A stretch of DNA of 12,103 nucleotides from Porticoccaceae bacterium UBA2002 (lineage in GTDB: Bacteria; Pseudomonadota; Gammaproteobacteria; Pseudomonadales; Porticoccaceae): NCBI GenBank assembly GCA_002334915.1, contig DDCQ01000005.1, positions 1 through 12,103 of the forward strand. Direction: 5' to 3'. How positions within the stretch are numbered: position 1 is the stretch's first letter; each line of letters starts with the position of its first letter. Below the pieces are notes generated by a model, which was given only the letters and a program-made list of their open reading frames with translations, did no database searches and was not told where the DNA came from. Shown here in pieces: positions 6,361-12,103 of the stretch. Position numbers and translations under genes: made by a program.

Positions 6361-8682
6361 ATGAATACCAAAAAGCCTATTGCTTTTAAGTTATCCCTGT
6401 CGGCCTGTCTGATTGGTTTGTCCTGCAGTGCTGCCGCTCAGGAAATTGAAGAAATTATTGTTAGATCATCGTTAATCGATTCCACAGTGGATGAGATTTC
6501 AAATCCACTGCATATTATTTCTGGTGAGTCCATTGCTAATGACGGAAGTCAGAGCCTGGGTTCCAGTCTCGATGATCTGGTTGGACTCTCCACCAGCGAT
6601 TATGGTGCGGCTGTAGGCCAACCTATTATCCGGGGCATGTCTGGAAGCCGAGTAAAGATACTTAATAATGGCATTGTTGTCAGAGATGTATCCGGCCTAG
6701 GACCTGATCATATCAATGAGGTTGATATGAACGATATCCAGCAAATTGAAGTGATTAGAGGGCCATCTTCTCTGCTGTATTCCAACGGCACTATCGGCGG
6801 TATCGTGAATATTGTTGATAATACTATTGCTCGGGAAGATATTTTACAGTCTGAGTTTAAACTGGGGTTAGAGGCTCAGTCAGTTAACGACGGCGACTCT
6901 CACAACCTATCTTATCGCAACAATATTGGCGGGCTTAACCTGTCGTTTTCCTATAAAGATTCGCAGTTTGAAAACTTTGAAATTCCCGATGGTGCTGTGC
7001 TGCATGCTGAAGAAGACCATGAGGAACATGAAGACGAGCACGATGAGGACCATCATGACGATGATCATGACGAGCACGAAGATGAGGCGCACGAAGAGGA
7101 TCTGGGATACCTGGCTAATTCTGACACAGCATCTACCTCAACAAGATTAGGGCTGTCTAAGGCTGGCGACTGGGGTTTCTTTGGAATTTCCTATGCCGAT
7201 ACTGAATCTGTCTATGGCATTCCTTTCCATGGCGAAGGTCATGGCGGTCACGATGAGCATGAGGGTGACGACCATGAAGACGAGGAGCATGAGGACGAAG
7301 CCCACGAGGGTGAAGAATCCCATGAAGGCGAAAGAATATTTGCCCGCACAGAGTCCAAGGTTTTTAATTTAGAGGGTTCTTATAAACTGGGTGGATCTCT
7401 GATAAAGAAAGTAGATTACTTCTTTAGAGACAGTGACTATTCCCTGATTGAACAACATGCTGAGATGGAAGAAGAGCATGAAGGCGAAGAGGGGCACGAC
7501 GACGAGCATCATGCGGAAGGGCCCACTGAGTTTAAAAATGATAGCCAAGAATACGGTGCCATATTTGATCTAGGCAACGATAGTCTCTCTCAAAAGCTGG
7601 TTGTTAATTTTGTAGAAGAGGATATTTCGGTGATTGGTGAAGAGGCCTTTATCAACCCAACTGAAAATGAAGAAATCACTCTGGGCTATTATATAAGCAA
7701 AGAGTTTGATCTTTTTCACCTCGACTTTGGTGTTAGGCATGATCAAATCTCGCGCAGTGGCTCTATTAGGCATGACGAGGACCATGATGAGGATCATGAA
7801 GACGAGCACGATGAGGACCACCATGACGAAGATCATGCTGAAGAAGAGCATGGAGATGAGCACGATGAAGACATGGAGTACTTTAACAAGGATATTAACA
7901 ACACCAGCTTTGCACTGAGCCTTGGTAAAGATATCAATGATGCATTCGATATCAGCCTGGGTCTTGCCCGCGTGGAACGAGCACCCACAGCTGTAGAGTT
8001 ATTGATGAATGGCCCTCACCTAGCTACAGGGCGAGAAGAAGTAGGCAATATCAATTTAGCGTCTGAGCAGTCCAATAATATTGATCTGACTTTGAACTAT
8101 GAAAACGATGGTTTCTACGCGACTCTGACCTTCTTCCAAAATGATGTAGATAACTACATATACCTGTTAGATGAAACCGAAGAAGACCATGATGAGCATG
8201 GTGATGAAGAACATGGTGGGTTAATTTTGGCCAATTATGTTCAGCGGAACGCCGAATTTGATGGCTATGAATTAGAGATAGGTAAAATCTTTACCCTTGC
8301 TCGCGGTTCGCTAGCGATGTCATTTGCTCAGGATTCTATCTCAGCCAAGTTCTCGGATGGATCCTATGTTCCGCGTATCACGCCAAAGAGAAATCTAATT
8401 AAGGTTGCGTACACCGAAGATGACTTAAAGCTGGCACTGTCTTTCAAAGATGCGAAGAGACAAAATGATATCGCAGACAATGAAACTGTCACTGACGGAT
8501 TCCAGGTATTAAATATCAATCTATCCAAAACCATTGAATTGGGCGGAAGGCACAACCTGACGCTGTCAGTTTTCGGCAAGAATCTGCTGGATGAAGTGGC
8601 CAGAAACCACAGCTCATTTGTTAAAAACGAAGTACCCATGGCGGGAAGAAATCTGGGCATAAGAGCTAATTACTCTTTCTAA
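6361..8682 (+). CDS. TonB-dependent outer-membrane receptor with His/Asp/Glu-rich loops, ZnuD-like
   Basis: The 773-residue protein begins with a signal peptide (about 1-26, ending CSAAAQ) followed by EIEEIIVRSS, a TonB-box-like stretch. The plug domain covers about 45-155, with QPIIRGMSGSRVKILNNGI and IQQIEVIRGPSSLLYSNGTI. The beta-barrel ends in GIRANYSF, with the terminal Phe expected for outer-membrane insertion. Five insertions are made almost only of His, Asp, Glu and Gly: residues 215-247 (9 His), 290-325 (8), 366-387 (5), 471-504 (9) and 607-620 (3). They fall between predicted strands and so are probably extracellular loops that capture metal. This layout recalls ZnuD zinc receptors, whose loops also carry His clusters; zinc is the best guess, but nickel, cobalt or copper fit too. 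Energy would come from TonB-ExbBD. The upstream secreted protein and palindrome-bearing promoter suggest metal-controlled expression. Confidence 0.9.
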   Translation: MNTKKPIAFKLSLSACLIGLSCSAAAQEIEEIIVRSSLIDSTVDEISNPLHIISGESIANDGSQSLGSSLDDLVGLSTSDYGAAVGQPIIRGMSGSRVKILNNGIVVRDVSGLGPDHINEVDMNDIQQIEVIRGPSSLLYSNGTIGGIVNIVDNTIAREDILQSEFKLGLEAQSVNDGDSHNLSYRNNIGGLNLSFSYKDSQFENFEIPDGAVLHAEEDHEEHEDEHDEDHHDDDHDEHEDEAHEEDLGYLANSDTASTSTRLGLSKAGDWGFFGISYADTESVYGIPFHGEGHGGHDEHEGDDHEDEEHEDEAHEGEESHEGERIFARTESKVFNLEGSYKLGGSLIKKVDYFFRDSDYSLIEQHAEMEEEHEGEEGHDDEHHAEGPTEFKNDSQEYGAIFDLGNDSLSQKLVVNFVEEDISVIGEEAFINPTENEEITLGYYISKEFDLFHLDFGVRHDQISRSGSIRHDEDHDEDHEDEHDEDHHDEDHAEEEHGDEHDEDMEYFNKDINNTSFALSLGKDINDAFDISLGLARVERAPTAVELLMNGPHLATGREEVGNINLASEQSNNIDLTLNYENDGFYATLTFFQNDVDNYIYLLDETEEDHDEHGDEEHGGLILANYVQRNAEFDGYELEIGKIFTLARGSLAMSFAQDSISAKFSDGSYVPRITPKRNLIKVAYTEDDLKLALSFKDAKRQNDIADNETVTDGFQVLNINLSKTIELGGRHNLTLSVFGKNLLDEVARNHSSFVKNEVPMAGRNLGIRANYSF
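7027..7069 (+). repeat. Internal direct repeat of the receptor gene, copy 1
   Basis: These 43 bases match 7795-7837 at 41 positions in the same reading frame, coding for an HEDEHDEDHHDxDH stretch in the first acidic/His loop. Identity far exceeds what amino-acid similarity alone requires, since synonymous positions are nearly all conserved. Confidence 0.85.
7795..7837 (+). repeat. Internal direct repeat of the receptor gene, copy 2
   Basis: This is the second copy, 768 bases after the first and in the same frame, in the fourth acidic/His loop. Only two bases differ, one silent (His CAT to CAC) and one changing Asp to Glu. It points to recent copying or gene conversion between loops. Confidence 0.85.
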
Positions 8683-8702
8683 AACCCCAGCCGTCCATCA
8701 AT

Positions 8703-8758
8703 GTTTAAGGGTTGTTCTGTTTCAGGTAATATAAGCCTCCGCAGAGCAACCCTTGAAC
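8703..8758. repeat. Long inverted repeat between receptor and asmA-family gene
   Basis: Arms at 8703-8719 and 8742-8758 pair over 17 positions (15 Watson-Crick, 2 G-T as plus-strand RNA) around a 22-base loop. The inner core is AAGGGTTG against CAACCCTT. Neither strand shows a T run after it, so it is not a standard intrinsic terminator. It ends two bases before the next ATG and could limit read-through, block ribosome loading, or be a remnant of a mobile repeat. Confidence 0.6.
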
Positions 8759-8759
8759 G

Positions 8760-10601
8760 ATGGTCATAGTGAAGAAATTATTGAAATGGCTGGCCGTTGG
8801 CCTGCTCCCAGTGGTGACGTTATTTGCAATCGCAGTAATCTATGTCACATTTGTCGTCGATATCAATGGCTATAAGTCGGACATTGAGTCTCTGGCCCGA
8901 GAACAGGGTTGGGATGTCTCTATCAGAGGCGATCTCGTCTGGCAGTTCTTTCCTAAACCCGGTATCTCCATAGCTGATATTTCTGTTAGCGATCAGACCT
9001 CAGTCTCTGGCTCTGCCAAGAGCCTGGTGCTGGCCACTAACTGGACTCAGCTGCTAAGTCTCGGTGGCGGTATAGAGCAACTTCAGCTTAGTTCTGTGCG
9101 GATTGTGGATGGCGGCCTGCAATGGTTTCCAGCCAACAGCCCAAGGCTGCAATTTAATAATATTCAGCTGTCTACCAAAAACCTGTCACTGCAGGGCAAT
9201 ACATTTCCTATATCTGCATCGGCCAGCGCATTTGGCGGACGCAAGTTTGTTCTGGATACAGACATGGCTGTGCAACTGGACGGCCGGAATATGCAACGGC
9301 TTAGCCTGGATGATCTGGAACTGCGCCTAGACAGCATAAGGCTGTATGGCGAGCTGAGTGCCAGCGATAATGGCGCCTTTGTGCAGGGTAACCTAAAGAC
9401 CAATAGCTTTGACTTAAAGCAGCTAATGGCATCATTACAACCTATGGTACCCCTGCTAACTCCGCCCAAAACTCTGGTGCCAACTGCGCTTACCGACCTG
9501 AGTCTGGAGACTAGCTTTACTCTGGATACTGAGGCTGCATCAAAATTTATTGGTCAATTATCTGTGGATGGCCAGATATTTGATGTGGATGTGACCATAG
9601 ATCACTCCATTAATAGCCTGACTACATTGGTGTCAGGCGATGTGCTGCGCGCCGGGGACTATTTACCCGCGGCAAATAGCGATGGCAATAACAGTGGCCT
9701 GTTTGCCCCTCTGGCTATTCCATTTGCACTCTGGCAGGGAAGCAGTCAGGTTGAGGTCAACCTGGGCAGAATTGAATTTAATGATTTCAGTATTGAGAAC
9801 TTTTATAGCAATGTATTTGGCAATCAGCGGGTATTAAGACTGACATCCCTAAATGCGGATGTTTTTGATGGTCAGGTCAATGCTATCGCCAAATTAGATA
9901 TGCGCTCATCAACACCCAGCTTTGCCTTGCAACCTTCGTTGAGTGGCATAGATATGGCTCAGGCACTGCCTGCTTTGGCTGACTCTGCTGCGCTTACCGG
10001 GCTGTTAAATATGGATGTTAATGTCCAGGGTTCCGGTAACTCTTTAAACGGTATGCTTAAGTCGCTCACTGGGGCTGGCCAGTTTGAACTGCGCTCTCCC
10101 AGCTACGCCGATTTAAATATTGAGCAAACGTTTTGTAATGCGGCGGCGCTTTTTGGCCGCTCCCCGCAGGACCGCCAGGATTGGCCTCCAGGCACCCAAC
10201 TGGAGGATCTGCGCGGCAAATTTCAGCTGAGCCAGGGTAATCTGGAGATTACTGAGTACAGCACTGCTACCGGCAATCTGAATATTCTTGGCCGCGGAAC
10301 CATTGGGCTGGCTAAACAGAACTACAGTATCAAAGCCAATGCCAGACTGGATGCAGAGACCACCAGTAGCAATGGTTGCTCGGTTAATAAACGATTACAG
10401 AATCGTCAAATACCCTTTGTCTGTAAGGGCACACTGGATGGTAGCTCTGCTTACTGCAAGCCCGATGAGCGACTGCTTAAAGACCTGCTGAAAAATACTG
10501 CCTTTGAAAAACTGGGTGAGCAACTGCTGCGCAACTCAGACAAGGAGCAGGATCCCTTAAAGAACCTGTTCAATGACCTACTTAAGCGCAAGCTTAACTA
10601 A
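8760..10601 (+). CDS. AsmA-family envelope protein
   Basis: The 613-residue protein has one N-terminal membrane anchor (about residues 8-32, WLAVGLLPVVTLFAIAVIYV) and a long periplasmic part. Its layout is that of AsmA: an N-terminal block with VDINGYKSDIESLAREQGWD and IRGDLVWQFFPKPGISIADI, and a C-terminal block with LTGLLNMDVNVQGSGNSLNG and a GTIGLAKQNYSIKANARLD segment. AsmA relatives are thought to form lipid-transfer grooves linking inner and outer membranes, affecting outer-membrane assembly. It is shorter than some homologues (E. coli AsmA about 617, Pseudomonas-type longer) but looks complete. The start may be ATG at 8760 or, three codons later, GTG at 8769, which gives MKKLLKWL; neither has a clear ribosome binding site. 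Its stop overlaps the mutY start by one base (TAATG), so the two are translationally coupled. Confidence 0.88.
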   Translation: MVIVKKLLKWLAVGLLPVVTLFAIAVIYVTFVVDINGYKSDIESLAREQGWDVSIRGDLVWQFFPKPGISIADISVSDQTSVSGSAKSLVLATNWTQLLSLGGGIEQLQLSSVRIVDGGLQWFPANSPRLQFNNIQLSTKNLSLQGNTFPISASASAFGGRKFVLDTDMAVQLDGRNMQRLSLDDLELRLDSIRLYGELSASDNGAFVQGNLKTNSFDLKQLMASLQPMVPLLTPPKTLVPTALTDLSLETSFTLDTEAASKFIGQLSVDGQIFDVDVTIDHSINSLTTLVSGDVLRAGDYLPAANSDGNNSGLFAPLAIPFALWQGSSQVEVNLGRIEFNDFSIENFYSNVFGNQRVLRLTSLNADVFDGQVNAIAKLDMRSSTPSFALQPSLSGIDMAQALPALADSAALTGLLNMDVNVQGSGNSLNGMLKSLTGAGQFELRSPSYADLNIEQTFCNAAALFGRSPQDRQDWPPGTQLEDLRGKFQLSQGNLEITEYSTATGNLNILGRGTIGLAKQNYSIKANARLDAETTSSNGCSVNKRLQNRQIPFVCKGTLDGSSAYCKPDERLLKDLLKNTAFEKLGEQLLRNSDKEQDPLKNLFNDLLKRKLN

Positions 10602-11638
10602 TGCAACCAGCAGATTTTCAGCAGGCGGTTCTCAGCTGGTTTGATGAGCATGGCCGCAGCAATCTGCCCTGGCAGCGGGATATAAATCCCTATCGGGTTT
10701 GGGTCTCTGAGATTATGCTGCAGCAAACCCAGGTCAGCACTGTTATTCCCTATTTTGAACGTTTTATGGGCAGCTTTCCCAATGTGCAGGCACTGGCGGC
10801 CGCACCTCTGGATGATGTACTGCATCACTGGACCGGGCTTGGTTACTACGCCCGCGCACGCAATCTGCACAAGACAGCACAGCTGCTGACTGATAAGTCT
10901 AAGGGCGAGTTTCCAAGCACCATTGATGGCCTCTGCGAGCTGCCCGGTATAGGTCGCTCCACTGCTGGTGCCATCAGTTCTATCGCCTTTAAAATTCCTG
11001 CGACCATATTGGATGGCAATGTAAAGCGCGTGCTGACAAGATTTTCTGCCACCGAGGGTTGGCCCGGAAAGAGCGCGGTGGTGGAAAAGCTATGGCTGAT
11101 TGCGGAGACCTACACGCCTGTGACGCGCATTGCAGATTACACCCAGGCCATGATGGATCTGGGCGCAACCCTTTGCACCAGATCATCGCCCAGCTGTGGC
11201 CAGTGTCCATTGGCTGCTGGCTGTGTTGCCTTTGCTCAGGGCAGGCAAACTGAGTATCCAGGTAAAAAGCCGAAGAAGAAAATACCGGTGAGAACAACCT
11301 GCTTTTTATTAATTCACAATGAGCGGGGGGAATTGCTGCTGCAGCAGAACCCTCCCTCTGGTCTCTGGGGTGGTCTGTGGGTGTTGCCTCAGGTCGAATC
11401 CCTGGAGCATATTGCAGACAGCTGTGCCAAACTTGGACTGGAGTTGGTGGATCAACAGGTTCAACCAGCTAAACGGCATACCTTTAGTCATTTTCATCTT
11501 GATTATCAGCCTGTGGTGGTCAATGCTCGCGATCGCAGCTGTGGTGTTGCAGAGGGCAGTCATCAGGTCTGGTATAACCCGCAGAATCCACTATCATTAG
11601 GCATGCCAGCGCCAATTGTGGCGCTGTTGCACCCTTAA
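10601..11638 (+). CDS. mutY: Adenine DNA glycosylase MutY
   Basis: MutY removes adenine mispaired with 8-oxoguanine or guanine, preventing G:C to T:A mutations. The 345-residue protein has catalytic Glu37 in SEIMLQQTQV, the helix-hairpin-helix LPGIGRSTAGAI at 114-125 and catalytic Asp138 in ILDGNVKRVLTR. An iron-sulfur cluster loop has Cys192-x6-Cys199-x2-Cys202-x5-Cys208. The C-terminal Nudix-like domain that recognises 8-oxoguanine follows (about 230-340), including RHTFSHFHL. All key residues are present. The start codon overlaps the AsmA-family stop. yggX follows after 44 bases; mutY-yggX adjacency is common in gammaproteobacteria and couples two oxidative-damage defences. Confidence 0.97.
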   Translation: MQPADFQQAVLSWFDEHGRSNLPWQRDINPYRVWVSEIMLQQTQVSTVIPYFERFMGSFPNVQALAAAPLDDVLHHWTGLGYYARARNLHKTAQLLTDKSKGEFPSTIDGLCELPGIGRSTAGAISSIAFKIPATILDGNVKRVLTRFSATEGWPGKSAVVEKLWLIAETYTPVTRIADYTQAMMDLGATLCTRSSPSCGQCPLAAGCVAFAQGRQTEYPGKKPKKKIPVRTTCFLLIHNERGELLLQQNPPSGLWGGLWVLPQVESLEHIADSCAKLGLELVDQQVQPAKRHTFSHFHLDYQPVVVNARDRSCGVAEGSHQVWYNPQNPLSLGMPAPIVALLHP

Positions 11639-11666
11639 GCACTGAACTTTAAAGCACTGAATTTCA
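11637..11666 (+). repeat. Short tandem duplication between mutY and yggX
   Basis: Two adjacent 15-base units, each starting AAGCACTGAA, match at 13 of 15 positions. The first overlaps the last bases of the mutY stop codon. It is probably a local slippage duplication; no function is apparent. Confidence 0.6.
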
Positions 11667-11682
11667 AACTGGAGATCAAGGT

Positions 11683-11955
11683 ATGGCGCGTATGGTTTTA
11701 TGTCGCAAACTTAAGCAAGAATTGCCCGGGCTGGATACACCGCCATTTCCAGGTCCTAAAGGTGAGGAAATCTTTAACAATATTTCCAAGCAGGCCTGGG
11801 CCGACTGGATGACCCATCAGACTACTCTAATTAATGAAATGCGATTGAATATGATGGATTTAACAGCCCGAACCTATCTCTCTGAGCAGCGCGAAAAGTT
11901 CTTTGCTGGCGAACAGGTCGATCAGGCTGAAGGATACGTCCCGCCTACCGAATAA
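11683..11955 (+). CDS. yggX: Fe(2+)-trafficking protein YggX
   Basis: This is a 90-residue cytoplasmic protein of the YggX family, which protects iron-sulfur proteins from oxidative damage and is thought to handle Fe(2+). It has Cys7 in [10 protein letters not shown], the [18 protein letters not shown] block (27-44), [18 protein letters not shown] (47-64) and the end EGYVPP. The layout and length match the E. coli protein (91 residues). The ATG has AAGG just upstream and GGAG a little further. It may be transcribed with mutY, whose own iron-sulfur cluster makes the pairing sensible. The tRNA-Phe promoter begins three bases after its stop. Confidence 0.96.
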   Translation: MARMVLCRKLKQELPGLDTPPFPGPKGEEIFNNISKQAWADWMTHQTTLINEMRLNMMDLTARTYLSEQREKFFAGEQVDQAEGYVPPTE

Positions 11956-11958
11956 CCC

Positions 11959-11987
11959 TTGACGAACTGCTATTCAAACGCTTTAAT
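11959..11987 (+). promoter_or_regulatory. Promoter of tRNA-Phe
   Basis: TTGACG at 11959-11964 and TTTAAT at 11982-11987 have an ideal 17-base spacer. The G/C-rich sequence after the -10 (ACGCGCC) is the discriminator type seen in stable-RNA promoters under stringent control. The start would be near 11994, giving a leader of about 32 bases. Confidence 0.75.
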
Positions 11988-12025
11988 ACGCGCCTCTCGC
12001 AAGTTGGCTACAAACAGTTTGCGAC

Positions 12026-12101
12026 GCCCGGTTAGCTCAGTTGGTAGAGCAGAGGATTGAAAATCCTCGTGTCCTTGGTTCGATTCCGAGACCGGGCACC
12101 A
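12026..12101 (+). tRNA. tRNA-Phe (anticodon GAA)
   Basis: This is a complete 76-base cloverleaf. The acceptor stem GCCCGGT pairs with ACCGGGC; the D arm is GCTCAGTTGGTAGAGC; the anticodon arm AGGATT-GAA-AATCCT places GAA at 12059-12061; the T arm has GGTTCGATTCC. It ends with encoded ACCA. The sequence is typical of gammaproteobacterial tRNA-Phe. A 6-pair inverted repeat (TCGCAA/TTGCGA, 11997-12024) sits directly before the mature 5' end and may shape the precursor for RNase P. Confidence 0.97.
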
Positions 12102-12103
12102 TA

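Noticed and set aside
6907..7092. Minus-strand hydrophobic open frame (Met/Val/Leu/Ile rich), and a similar one at 7570-7863
   Set aside because: They mimic membrane proteins only because the complement of His/Asp/Glu codons reads as Met, Val, Ile and Leu.
7003..7872. CRISPR-like or tandem repeat array in the receptor gene
   Set aside because: The repeated pattern is coding DEH-rich sequence in frame, with no regular spacing or unique spacers.
12026..12101. tRNA-Phe as an integration site
   Set aside because: The window ends two bases after the tRNA, so no integrase or repeated 3' end can be seen.

Overview
The window looks like chromosome from a gammaproteobacterium, probably a marine lineage near Cellvibrionales or Pseudomonadales. 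This rests on protein resemblance (SelD, MnmH, HisB, HisH, MutY and YggX all read as typical gammaproteobacterial sequences) and on gene order. hisH-hisB facing asmA-mutY-yggX-tRNA-Phe recalls the Pseudomonas arrangement. No database search was possible; all family names come from recognising motifs.

Left end (1-630): two broken genes meet head to head. A C-terminal fragment on the plus strand, with unusual A- and C-rich codon use, runs into the 3' end of a glutathione S-transferase gene on the minus strand. The transferase stops about 150 residues in, where its C-terminal helical domain should continue. Around 183-192 there is a rearrangement scar or an assembly chimera.

Selenium block (831-2962): selD makes selenophosphate and mnmH (selU) uses it to make 2-selenouridine at the tRNA wobble position. 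The two genes overlap and are translationally coupled. SelD has Cys, not selenocysteine, at its active site, and no selenoprotein genes are visible here.

Minus-strand block (2959-5888): hisB, hisH, a DUF2288 protein, a short-chain dehydrogenase of the type II 3-hydroxyacyl-CoA dehydrogenase kind, and a GNAT acetyltransferase, probably transcribed leftward. The partners hisA and hisF that commonly follow hisH are absent. A copy of the widespread 'GTCATCCTGAGC...' intergenic repeat sits exactly at the hisH stop codon.

Metal-uptake module (about 5941-8682): a small secreted His-containing protein, then a TonB-dependent outer-membrane receptor with five insertions rich in His, Asp and Glu (34 His in all), resembling ZnuD-type zinc receptors. 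Its promoter overlaps the divergent hisB promoter region and carries two adjacent palindromes, which are candidate operators. This module separates hisB from asmA and is the most interesting part of the window.

Right block (8760-12101): an AsmA-family envelope protein, MutY adenine glycosylase (stop and start codons overlapping), the YggX iron-trafficking/oxidative-protection protein, and tRNA-Phe(GAA) with its own strong promoter.
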